Below, piece after piece: positions 1 to 5,914 of a stretch of DNA of 5,914 bases (the stretch's first letter is position 1; every line of letters starts with the position of its first letter). Under the pieces are notes generated by a model that was not told the origin of the DNA, ran no database searches, and saw only the letters and a list, made by a program, of their open reading frames with translations. The position numbers were made by a program, and so were the translations under genes. This stretch comes from Candidatus Acidiferrales bacterium (GTDB taxonomy: Bacteria > Acidobacteriota > Terriglobia > Acidoferrales > UBA7541), in the NCBI GenBank assembly GCA_030043155.1, contig JASHYE010000172.1, positions 1 through 5,914 on the forward strand. Reading direction: 5' to 3'.

Positions 1-472
1 CCGGCGCCAGATGAAGCTGATCGACCACGGCTTTGATGTCGCGTGCGCGTGCCGCAGGATACAATCCCTCGCTCGTCATCGTCGATTCGCCTTGCGAACG
101 AGGATCCATGGCCACGACGCGATAATTTTTCGAGAAATAGTCAATTTGTTTCTGCCAAATCCACGCCGGCATCGTCCAGCCGGGAATGAAAAGGAGCGCT
201 GGCTGCTCGTGAACCTTACTGATGGAAACATTGCCTGTTGTGACTGAGCCAGGAGGGGGAGTCCCACCGATCTGAAAAATTCCCACGACCCTCGGCGCGC
301 CGGCTTCTAGGTAATGAATTTTCACGCCGTCCGCAGTAGTGATGAAACCGCTTTTCGTTCCCACCGTTTTCGCATTCGCAGCGATCGCACTCAGCGCAAA
401 CAAGCTCGCAAGCAAACTCAAATTCCCAAATGTGCGAAACAACATTCCCACTCGTTTTGTCTCGACACTCAT
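1..472 (-). CDS. Secreted alpha/beta hydrolase, C-terminus beyond the window
   Basis: This is the N-terminal 157 codons of a minus-strand gene that runs off the left edge. The start ATG at 472-470 overlaps the stop of the upstream amidohydrolase (TGATG), which argues for translational coupling; no strong Shine-Dalgarno is visible. Residues about 10-34 form a hydrophobic signal peptide ending ANA, with likely cleavage after residue 34. The mature part has the usual alpha/beta hydrolase entry: DGVKIHYLEAG (48-58), the oxyanion-hole strand ALLFIPGWTMPAWIW (92-106) and VVAMDPRSQGES (119-130) leading towards the nucleophile elbow. The nucleophile, acid and His of the catalytic triad lie outside the window. 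Residues about 59-91 form a Gly/Pro/Val-rich insert between the first two strands where many relatives have only a short turn. Family assignment is firm, but the substrate (ester, lactone, epoxide or amide) cannot be read. Met10 is a possible alternative start. Confidence 0.88.
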   Translation of the reverse strand, partial: MSVETKRVGMLFRTFGNLSLLASLFALSAIAANAKTVGTKSGFITTADGVKIHYLEAGAPRVVGIFQIGGTPPPGSVTTGNVSISKVHEQPALLFIPGWTMPAWIWQKQIDYFSKNYRVVAMDPRSQGESTMTSEGLYPAARARDIKAVVDQLHLAP

Positions 473-2106
473 CACTTGCCACTCGTCACTGGGTTGTGGC
501 GCAATGCTTTTCCTGCGAGTACGCCGGTGTATTTGCCGTCGTTCACCGCGAGGGTGCCGTTGATGAAAATATACTCCATGCCGACAGATAAGATTTCCGG
601 ATGCTCATAGGTTGCTTTGTCAGCGACGGTTTTTGGATCGAACGCGATCACGTCGGCGATGTTTCCTTCACGCAGCACGCCGCGATCTCTCAGCCCCAGC
701 AATTCCGCAGGTAATTCCGTGCTCACGTGAACCATGAAGGGAAGCGTGATCAATTTCTTCTGATAGACGTACAAGCGCAGCTTGCGCGGGAAAGTTCCGT
801 AGAGGCGCGGATGGCCCGGCGAGCCATCGGAATCGGTCATAACCCACGGCTGGCGCATGAAATTGTCCACGTCCTGTTCGCTCATGTTAAACGAAATCAC
901 GCCAAGCTCGTCCCAGGTTTTGTCTTTCGAGCACTCCTGCAAAATCGCGAGCGCGGTTTCAGGGGCGGGCATTTTTCGAGCCGCTGCGACCTGCGCCAAA
1001 GTTTTCGCGTAGAGTTCTGGCATGTGTTGCGACGTGAAAAGCAGAGTATTCGCGCCGCCACGCCGTTTTATGTTTTCCGTGATGGCTGCGAGAAGCTTTT
1101 CGCGCTGCGCGGGATCGCTGAGGCGAACCGAAATTTTCTGCTGCCCGCCTTCATGCGCCCACGGAGGCAGGAGCGATGCGGGAAGGCTCGTGCCTGAACC
1201 GGTGTAGGGATACTGCGCGGCGGTGACGTTTTGTCCGGCTGCGCGCGCAGCGTTGATTTTCGCGATGGCGTCGACGCTCTTGCCCCACACTTCCGGGCCG
1301 AGCGCTTTGATGTGCGAAATGTGCACCGGGATATGAGCCTCACGGCCAATTTCGAGAGTTTCGTCGATTGCACCGAGCAATCCAATGGAATACGAATCTT
1401 CGTCGCGCATGTGCGTGTCGTAGAATCCGCCGTACTGCGCGGCGACTTTCGAAAGCTCGATCACTTCAGGAGTTTTCGAAAAACTTTGCGGCGCATAAAA
1501 AAGCCCGGTGGAAAAGCCGAACGCGCCGCCCTCCATCGCTTTGCGGACGTAGGCGCGCTCCTGGTCGAGTTGCGCGGGAGTGGGATCTGCGTCGGCCATG
1601 CCCATCACGGCGCGACGGATGGTGCCGAAGCCGGTGAGAATTGCGACGTTCGTTCCGATTCCTTGCCGCTGATATTTGTCGAGCGCAGCAGCGACGTCGA
1701 TAGGCCCGCCGCCGTCGTTGCCAACGACGACCGTGGTGACGCCCTGCATGATGTAGTTGAGATTATTGCGGCGAACGGGATCGTTGAGGTAGCCGTCGGC
1801 GTGAGTGTGGGGGTCGATGAAGCCGGGGCAGATGATGAGTCCTTTGGCGGAGAAGGTTTGCTTGGCGTGGACGCGCGCGCGCGAAGCGTTGCCAATGAAG
1901 GCGATGCGGTCGCCGGCGATGCCGACGTCGGCGCGGCGCGGGCCGCTGCCGGTGCCGTCGACGATCTGGCCGCCAACGAGGAGATAATCGAACTGCTCTG
2001 TTTGCGCCGGGACGGATGCAAGTGGAACGACAAGGAAAAGGGCGATGGCAAGTGCGGCCATGGCCGATGCGCGACGGAGGTTCAGGTTTGTGGATAGTGT
2101 TTTCAT
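472..2106 (-). CDS. Secreted N-acyl-D-amino-acid deacylase-like amidohydrolase
   Basis: This 544-residue protein belongs to the metal-dependent amidohydrolase superfamily, D-aminoacylase branch, which hydrolyses N-acyl-D-amino acids or related amides. Residues 16-34 form a signal peptide ending VPA, so export is likely. DYLLVGGQIVDGTG (40-53) starts the N-terminal small beta domain. GFIDPHTHAD (95-104) supplies the first two metal ligands, His100 and His102. THMRDE (231-236) and HISHIK (262-267) fit the later His ligands, here His232 and His265. TDSDGSPGHPRLYGTFPR (424-441) contains the catalytic Asp, probably Asp427. GNIADVIAFD (481-490) is the usual C-terminal closing motif. The oddity is GNDGG at 129-133, where classical D-aminoacylases have GNCG with a metal-bound Cys. 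Length exceeds the roughly 480 residues of classical cytosolic enzymes, partly through the leader. The start at 2106 lacks a close Shine-Dalgarno; Met16 is possible but would shorten the signal peptide n-region. Exact substrate unproven. Confidence 0.92.
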   Translation of the reverse strand: MKTLSTNLNLRRASAMAALAIALFLVVPLASVPAQTEQFDYLLVGGQIVDGTGSGPRRADVGIAGDRIAFIGNASRARVHAKQTFSAKGLIICPGFIDPHTHADGYLNDPVRRNNLNYIMQGVTTVVVGNDGGGPIDVAAALDKYQRQGIGTNVAILTGFGTIRRAVMGMADADPTPAQLDQERAYVRKAMEGGAFGFSTGLFYAPQSFSKTPEVIELSKVAAQYGGFYDTHMRDEDSYSIGLLGAIDETLEIGREAHIPVHISHIKALGPEVWGKSVDAIAKINAARAAGQNVTAAQYPYTGSGTSLPASLLPPWAHEGGQQKISVRLSDPAQREKLLAAITENIKRRGGANTLLFTSQHMPELYAKTLAQVAAARKMPAPETALAILQECSKDKTWDELGVISFNMSEQDVDNFMRQPWVMTDSDGSPGHPRLYGTFPRKLRLYVYQKKLITLPFMVHVSTELPAELLGLRDRGVLREGNIADVIAFDPKTVADKATYEHPEILSVGMEYIFINGTLAVNDGKYTGVLAGKALRHNPVTSGK

Positions 2107-2221
2107 AGATTTAGGGCTGGATTATCCACCAAGGGCACGAATGTAGAAAGCGAATGTTGTCGGCAAGCCTCGCGTACTGTGGTGTTCGGAAATGGACGAA
2201 GTGGTGAAAAAAACCGCGAAA

Positions 2222-2302
2222 AAACTCGATTAGAGCCGACCTCGGTTCTTTGTTTTCAGTGAGTTGGCTCAATTTCTAATTTCCCATAGAAACTCGATTA
2301 GA
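2222..2302. repeat. 13-bp direct repeat pair, 68 bp apart
   Basis: AAACTCGATTAGA occurs exactly at 2222-2234 and again at 2290-2302. The second copy is also the right arm of a 7-bp inverted repeat, TTCTAAT (2274-2280) with ATTAGAA (2297-2303). Both copies lie upstream of the minus-strand amidohydrolase gene, where they would read TCTAATCGAGTTT. They could be paired regulator binding sites or chance similarity in AT-rich DNA. No transposase or target-site structure accompanies them. Confidence 0.55.
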
Positions 2303-2317
2303 ATTTGCAAAGCGCAT

Positions 2318-2348
2318 AAAAAGCGAAAAGCCGCCAAAAAGGCGGCTT
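2318..2348 (-). terminator. Rho-independent terminator of the kinase gene
   Basis: On the minus strand an 8-bp perfect GC-rich stem, AAGCCGCC with GGCGGCTT, encloses a five-T loop and runs straight into a T-rich tail, TTCGCTTTTT. It begins 90 nt after the kinase stop codon. On the plus strand the same hairpin is followed by GTGATGCGGG with no T-tract, so it should act for minus-strand transcripts only. It separates the kinase from the downstream hydrolase operon. Confidence 0.85.
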
Positions 2349-2438
2349 GTGATGCGGGAGCAGAAGTTTGCCCGCGCGCCGAAGGTATATCTACTATGGA
2401 ATAACTAAACTGTTAAGCAGAAAGGATGCCATTGGCGG

Positions 2439-5171
2439 TCAAAAGTTTTCCAGGAGATAGACGTTGCCCTGACCGGACTGCTGCGCAAAGGCGAGAAAGC
2501 GACCATCCGGGGATACGATCGGGGCAGAGAACCATTCATCGTGGTTGAGGAGGATTTGTGATTTTCCGGAGAGATCCAAATGTATGAGGTTGAAATCGCC
2601 GATGCCTTTTTGCGCGGCGCCGAACACGCCCTTACCATCGGAAGACCAGGCGAGACCGCCAAGGATGAAGGCCGGGATCGGCAGTTCGCGCTCTGCTCCC
2701 GTCTGCAGGTCAATAAAGCGGACTTTATTGCCTAGCCCGTTCCATCCGCTCACGGCGACACTTTTGCCGTCAGGGGATAGAGCCCAACTGAGCCACGAGC
2801 CGGGCGCCCCGATCTTGGTTCGGGCCAGTTCCTTGCCTTGGCCCCTCAGGGGATCCAGGAGATAGAAAACGAGTTGATCCTTGTCCATTCGGCTGAGGAT
2901 GCAGCGGCCATCTGCTCTTCTTGAGCAGTCGAAGTTGAAACCACCGTCCGCAGACATCTCCATAATCTGTTCGGCAGCACCGCCGGTTGCCGGGATGCGC
3001 ATCAACTTCACCGTGGGAACGTTAGAACCCGAAGGCGATACGGCATAAAGAATCCAGGCCCCATCGGGAGTGATCGCAGCACCGTCCTGAACATCCGGTC
3101 CCGGGTTAATGGGCTCCGCCGTTCCCTCGTGTACCGGCTGGCGATAGATTTGAAACTTGCCGCCAGTCCTATCGGAGGCAATCAGGAGGGATTGGCCGTC
3201 GCTTGACCACCAATTTGGCTGATTCAGGCTGTCGCTTTGCGTGAGTTGGACGGGGTTTTTCAGAGCGACGCCGCCAGGTTCTAACTCGTCGATGACAACA
3301 TCCTGCCAGTTATGGTGTTTATAGATAACCAGACGCTTTCCATCTTTGCTCAGGCCGGATGGGACAGTAAAAATATTGTCCCAGTGGGTCAGTTGTACGG
3401 GTTCGCGGGAAGGAAGACCCGAATTGGGATCGGCAGCGACGTACCAGAGATTGTAGCTGCTCGCCTCATTGGCGGCATCGCGCGCCGAAAAGATAAGGCG
3501 TCCATCAACCGTCCATTGGAAGGATGCGGCCTGATTGTCTAGATTCGCGCCTTCATAGACCGGCACCGGTTTTGTGCCATCGAGTGCAACGGAGAGGATG
3601 GAAGCGGCGTTTCCGGCAGCTTCTTCAACACCGAATGCGATCCTGCGGCTTGTGGGGGACCACGCCAAAGCAAAGATCCGTCCGGAATCAATAGCCGAAA
3701 CTTTCCTCGCGTTCTCCGCGTTTGCGGTCATTACCCAGATTTCGCTGAACCGTGAAGCCACGAAGGCGATCAAGGAACCGTCCGGGGAGGGTACGCCGAG
3801 AGCACTATGGATTCGGAGCTTACGCGGAGCGCCTCCAAAGATGGACAACGCCCACAGAACCCGTCCCTCGGTTTCCGACGAGGATTCAAGGAGAAGGCTC
3901 TGACCATCCGGGAACCAATAGACGTTGATAGGATTCTTTCGGAGGTCGTCAGGGAGAGAAATATCGTGTTCTTCGCCTGTGTCAACCGTCTGGATGTGTA
4001 ACCCGTTGTGATCTTCATAGGCCAGATATCGTCCGTCGGCGGAAATCGAGGCACTCCGGAACGTTGACGTGGAATTAGGGGAATAGTGGGTTAACTGCCG
4101 TTCAGTAAGTGGCAAACGTGACGGCGTAGAACGGGGCCGGAGCCATCGATATCCGATCAGGGCAAACAGAAGAATGGCGGCGCAGGAAGCGAGGAGAATG
4201 AAGGGCTTCCGCCGTGAGGACGCGGAAGTGTGAGTCTGGGCCTGAGGATGGGGACCGAGTACAGCAGCAGAGGAAGCGGTAAGTCGCGCGCTTGACTCCG
4301 TGTCGCGTTTGAGGCGCTTAAGTTCGGCGCGGAGCTCGGACGCAGTTTGATAACGCAGGGTGCGATCTTTTTCGAGGGCTCTGTCGATGATCCGTTCGAG
4401 TTCGGCAGGCAATTCAGGATTCAAGCGCGAAGGGTGAACTGGCGAGCGATTCAGGATGGCGTCGTAGACCATGCCGCCAGTCCCAGCGCCGAAGGCCAGG
4501 CGTCCCGTGGCCATTTCATAAAGCACGGCACCGAAAGAAAACAAGTCGGTGCGGGCATCGAGTTTGTCACCGCGTACCTGCTCCGGAGACATGTAAGCGG
4601 CGGTGCCAACGGTTGAGCCCGGGCTGGTCAACAACTCATCGGCTGTGAGGCTGGCAGTGGAGCCTGCGAACGCGCCGACTCCTTCCGCGACTTTGTGGGA
4701 AGACGCGAGCATGGCAAGGCCGAAATCCAAGACTTTAGCGTGACCACTCTTAGTGATAAAGACGTTGGCCGGTTTGATATCGCGGTGAATGACGCCCTTT
4801 GCATGCGCAGCGTCCAGCGCATCGGCTATCTGGATGGCAAGGTCCAGGATTTCGTCTGTCTTTAATGGGCCAGCGGCGATCCGTTGCTTCAGGGTTTCAC
4901 CATCGAGGAATTGCATAACGATGAATGGCTGGCCTTCGTGCTCGCCGATTTCGTAGACAGTGCAGATGTTCGGATGATCCAACGCGGAAGCGGCCTGTGC
5001 TTCGCGCTCGAAGCGCTCAAGGGCAGCACGGTCTTGCACCTTTCCTTCACGGAGGAATTTGACGGCAACGCGACGGTGAAGGCGCGTGTCTTCGGCGACG
5101 TAAACCACGCCCATGCCGCCACTGCCGAGTTTCTCGACGATGCGGTAATGAGAGACGGTCTGGCCAATCAT
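2439..5171 (-). CDS. Membrane Ser/Thr protein kinase with WD40/TolB-like beta-propeller
   Basis: This 910-residue protein has three parts. Residues about 9-288 are a PknB/Hanks-type kinase: glycine loop GSGGMGVV (16-23), ATP-binding Lys38 in VAVK, helix-C Glu57, catalytic loop HRDIKPANV (129-137) with Asp131, DFG at 149-151, and YMSPEQ (193-198) closing the activation segment. All catalytic residues are present, so it should be active, and the HRD arginine suggests control by activation-loop phosphorylation. The segment from DFG to SPE is about 45 residues, longer than in PknB, and rich in Ser/Thr. A Ser/Ala-rich linker leads to one membrane helix (about 324-344) preceded by SSRRK. Residues about 355-910 carry roughly twelve SPDG-like beta-propeller blade motifs, for example [11 protein letters not shown] (376-386) and [11 protein letters not shown] (886-896). 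Positive charge before the helix puts the kinase in the cytoplasm and the propeller outside. The ligand is unknown. The start lacks a Shine-Dalgarno but follows a strong promoter closely. Confidence 0.95.
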   Translation of the reverse strand: MIGQTVSHYRIVEKLGSGGMGVVYVAEDTRLHRRVAVKFLREGKVQDRAALERFEREAQAASALDHPNICTVYEIGEHEGQPFIVMQFLDGETLKQRIAAGPLKTDEILDLAIQIADALDAAHAKGVIHRDIKPANVFITKSGHAKVLDFGLAMLASSHKVAEGVGAFAGSTASLTADELLTSPGSTVGTAAYMSPEQVRGDKLDARTDLFSFGAVLYEMATGRLAFGAGTGGMVYDAILNRSPVHPSRLNPELPAELERIIDRALEKDRTLRYQTASELRAELKRLKRDTESSARLTASSAAVLGPHPQAQTHTSASSRRKPFILLASCAAILLFALIGYRWLRPRSTPSRLPLTERQLTHYSPNSTSTFRSASISADGRYLAYEDHNGLHIQTVDTGEEHDISLPDDLRKNPINVYWFPDGQSLLLESSSETEGRVLWALSIFGGAPRKLRIHSALGVPSPDGSLIAFVASRFSEIWVMTANAENARKVSAIDSGRIFALAWSPTSRRIAFGVEEAAGNAASILSVALDGTKPVPVYEGANLDNQAASFQWTVDGRLIFSARDAANEASSYNLWYVAADPNSGLPSREPVQLTHWDNIFTVPSGLSKDGKRLVIYKHHNWQDVVIDELEPGGVALKNPVQLTQSDSLNQPNWWSSDGQSLLIASDRTGGKFQIYRQPVHEGTAEPINPGPDVQDGAAITPDGAWILYAVSPSGSNVPTVKLMRIPATGGAAEQIMEMSADGGFNFDCSRRADGRCILSRMDKDQLVFYLLDPLRGQGKELARTKIGAPGSWLSWALSPDGKSVAVSGWNGLGNKVRFIDLQTGAERELPIPAFILGGLAWSSDGKGVFGAAQKGIGDFNLIHLDLSGKSQILLNHDEWFSAPIVSPDGRFLAFAQQSGQGNVYLLENF

Positions 5172-5187
5172 GGGAGAGTTGGATGAG

Positions 5188-5217
5188 ATTCTAAAGCCGG
5201 GAGAAGAGCGGAGTCAA
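5188..5217 (-). promoter_or_regulatory. Sigma70-like promoter of the kinase gene
   Basis: On the minus strand TTGACT (5217-5212) and TAGAAT (5193-5188) are separated by 18 bp, close to the TTGACA/TATAAT consensus. A start site about 7 nt downstream would fall near 5181, leaving a leader of only about 10 nt before the ATG at 5171. That leader has no Shine-Dalgarno, so translation may be near-leaderless. The promoter lies in the 90-bp gap after the DUF1801 gene, in which I see no terminator; read-through from that gene remains possible. Confidence 0.65.
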
Positions 5218-5261
5218 TGCAGCGCAGCGAGGACAGGGGCTATCGGCGTCAATCGGGCTCA

Positions 5262-5669
5262 TTAGTTGCGGGGGCACGTTGCGGCCTTCGCGATCAGGGT
5301 CTCCAATACGCGTTGGTCCACATCGGCGAGCTTCTTGATATAAAGACAGCCTTTGCCGGTCGTATGGACGCCAAGTCTTGCGAGCAGGGGTCCAGGCTCG
5401 TCAAAACCGATCATGCCATATAAAACGGTGGCGGCCTTACGGGGCGAGAATGCAATAACAGGCATATCGCCCTCTCGGGCGCTCTCGTATTTGTAATGGT
5501 AGCTGCCAAAGCCTATGATGGATGACCCCCACATCTTCGGCTTTTCGCCGGCCGCGCTTTCCATTAGCTTGAGCAGGGTCTTCGGGTCCGCGCGCCTTGC
5601 CGGGTCTGCAATGGAGTCGATGAATGCCGAAGCGCTTGATTTGGTGGGCTTCGTTTTGTTCTGCGCCAT
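5262..5669 (-). CDS. DUF1801 family protein
   Basis: This is a 135-residue cytosolic protein of the DUF1801 family, whose biochemical role is unknown. The recognisable core is PKMWGSSIIGFGSYHYKY (44-61), then EGDMPVIAFSPRKAA (66-80), and GKGCLYIKKLADVD (105-118) near the C-terminus. These are the conserved blocks of the short single-domain members, and the length is typical. The frame stays open upstream to an ATG at 5837, but the start at 5669 is chosen because GGGAGG lies 8 nt before it, the family's N-terminus begins here, and the extra 56 residues are low-complexity (His-run, Arg-rich) and overlap the divergent gene. There is no signal peptide or membrane helix. It lies 90 bp upstream of the kinase on the same strand, but the kinase has its own promoter, so a shared function is not implied. 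Confidence 0.9.
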   Translation of the reverse strand: MAQNKTKPTKSSASAFIDSIADPARRADPKTLLKLMESAAGEKPKMWGSSIIGFGSYHYKYESAREGDMPVIAFSPRKAATVLYGMIGFDEPGPLLARLGVHTTGKGCLYIKKLADVDQRVLETLIAKAATCPRN

Positions 5670-5677
5670 TCCGGCTG

Positions 5678-5695
5678 CCTCCCGTTGTTCGGGAG
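5678..5695 (-). promoter_or_regulatory. DUF1801 ribosome binding site inside a hairpin
   Basis: In the minus-strand transcript, CUCCCG-AACAA-CGGGAG forms a perfect 6-bp stem with a 5-nt loop. The 3' arm contains most of the Shine-Dalgarno GGGAGG (5683-5678) of the DUF1801 gene, 8 nt before its ATG. Beyond one mismatch three further pairs are possible (5675-5677 with 5697-5699, one of them a wobble). The Shine-Dalgarno is clear; masking of it by the hairpin is an inference. Confidence 0.6.
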
Positions 5696-5696
5696 A

Positions 5697-5726
5697 CGGT
5701 ATCACGAAAATGGACGTATGATACCG
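5697..5726. promoter_or_regulatory. Perfect dyad in the divergent promoter region
   Basis: CGGTATCA (5697-5704) and TGATACCG (5719-5726) are exact inverted repeats separated by 14 bp. They sit in the 93-bp gap between the divergent DUF1801 and exported-protein genes. The right arm includes TATGAT on the plus strand and TATCAT on the minus strand, either of which could be a -10 element, although no good -35 accompanies them. A dimeric regulator's operator is the simplest reading; the regulator is not in this window. Confidence 0.5.
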
Positions 5727-5751
5727 GGCCGACGCGCGAAGTTTTTGCGGC

Positions 5752-5758
5752 GGGAGGA
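5752..5758 (+). promoter_or_regulatory. Shine-Dalgarno of the exported protein
   Basis: GGGAGGA lies 5 nt (from the last G of GGAGG) before the ATG at 5763. It fixes that start and is the strongest, best-placed ribosome binding site in the window. Confidence 0.8.
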
Positions 5759-5762
5759 ATTC

Positions 5763-5914
5763 ATGAAGCGACTTTCGTTGCGAGTGGTGGTGGTGCTTTT
5801 CCTGGGTTCGTTGGCAGTGATCGCGCAAGCGCAGCAACCGTCGTCGGGGCCGTCATCACGTTCCATGGACGACCTGAACTGGATGGAATTCAAGCAACTG
5901 GTGCCGTCGAAAAT
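5763..5914 (+). CDS. Exported protein, possibly creatininase family, C-terminus beyond the window
   Basis: Only the first 50 codons are visible. Residues 1-23 form a clear signal peptide: MKRLSLR, a hydrophobic core VVVVLFLGSLAVI, then AQA as a likely cleavage site. A short Gln/Ser/Pro-rich linker follows, then DDLNWMEFKQLVPSK (36-50). That last stretch resembles the opening helix of creatininase-family metal amidohydrolases, which precedes a PxGxxExHG metal motif, but that motif would fall just beyond the window edge. The signal peptide and start are well supported; the family is a tentative recollection. It is transcribed divergently from the DUF1801 gene, from a gap carrying a dyad. It could equally be another exported enzyme with a similar N-terminal helix. 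Confidence 0.75.
   Translation, partial: MKRLSLRVVVVLFLGSLAVIAQAQQPSSGPSSRSMDDLNWMEFKQLVPSK

Larger units (their letters stand above)
2107..2438. other. Intergenic gap with terminator and presumed amidohydrolase promoter
   Basis: This 332-bp gap separates the end of the kinase gene from the start of the amidohydrolase gene and is AT-richer than the flanking genes. It holds the kinase terminator, a 13-bp direct repeat and, by position, the promoter of the amidohydrolase/hydrolase pair. The best promoter guess on the minus strand is TTGCCG (2166-2161) and TACATT (2145-2140), but the 15-bp spacer is short and the match is weak. I find no convincing small ORF or RNA gene, and nothing recognisable in 2349-2438. 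Confidence 0.6.

Noticed and set aside
727..1197. A 156-codon plus-strand frame opposite the amidohydrolase C-terminal half
   Set aside because: It is antisense to conserved coding sequence, has no domain-like features and no ribosome binding site.
1231..2097. A 288-codon open frame on the plus strand opposite the amidohydrolase gene
   Set aside because: It is fully antisense to a gene with clear family motifs, its translation is Ala/Val/Asp/Arg-rich without any recognisable domain, and there is no ribosome binding site. It is the expected shadow of GC-rich codons.
2233..2256. Possible plus-strand terminator, AGAGCC-GACCTC-GGTTCT followed by TTGTTTT
   Set aside because: The stem is only 6 bp with one wobble pair, and no plus-strand gene ends nearby, so it would have nothing to terminate.
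5208..5232. GCAGC direct repeat near 5219-5228 as a possible DUF1801 terminator
   Set aside because: The motif is a tandem repeat, not a stable inverted repeat, and no T-tract follows it on the minus strand.
5670..5837. N-terminal extension of the DUF1801 frame to the ATG at 5837
   Set aside because: The extra 56 residues are Arg/His-rich low complexity, overlap the start and signal peptide of the divergent gene, and a strong Shine-Dalgarno supports the inner start at 5669.
1..5914. A defence, mobile-element or new biosynthetic system
   Set aside because: All five genes read as housekeeping, signalling or hydrolase functions; no nuclease, toxin, transposase, reverse transcriptase, repeat array or biosynthetic core enzyme is visible.

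Overview
The window looks like chromosomal DNA of an Acidobacteriota-type soil bacterium. That placement is an inference from gene content, not from a marker gene. The main clue is a PknB-like serine/threonine kinase joined through one membrane helix to a large WD40/TolB-like beta-propeller, an architecture very abundant in Acidobacteriota. The secreted D-aminoacylase-type amidohydrolase, the PGWTMPAWIW-type alpha/beta hydrolase and the DUF1801 protein fit the same background. Composition is moderately GC-rich, with AT-richer intergenic gaps. No RNA gene, insertion sequence, phage gene or CRISPR array was seen.

Layout. Four genes lie on the minus strand and one on the plus strand. From the right, a DUF1801 protein (5262-5669) is followed by the kinase-propeller gene (2439-5171). 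The kinase has its own good sigma70-like promoter (5188-5217) and is closed by a rho-independent terminator (2318-2348). After a 332-bp gap comes a two-gene unit: a secreted N-acyl-D-amino-acid deacylase-like amidohydrolase (472-2106), whose stop overlaps the start of a secreted alpha/beta hydrolase (1-472, cut by the window edge). At the right end a plus-strand gene (5763 onward, cut by the edge) diverges from the DUF1801 gene. It encodes an exported protein, tentatively creatininase-like. The 93-bp divergent gap carries a perfect 8-bp dyad and a hairpin that could mask the DUF1801 ribosome binding site.

How the parts may work together. The amidohydrolase and alpha/beta hydrolase are very probably co-translated and both exported, so they probably act on the same kind of extracytoplasmic amide or ester substrate. 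The kinase is predicted to place its propeller outside the cytoplasmic membrane as a sensor or protein-binding module. Nothing in the sequence ties it directly to the hydrolases, and the terminator separates them. I see no convincing new multi-gene system. The most notable points are an Asp in place of the expected metal-ligand Cys in the amidohydrolase, a Gly/Pro-rich insertion in the alpha/beta hydrolase, and regulatory symmetry in the divergent promoter region.
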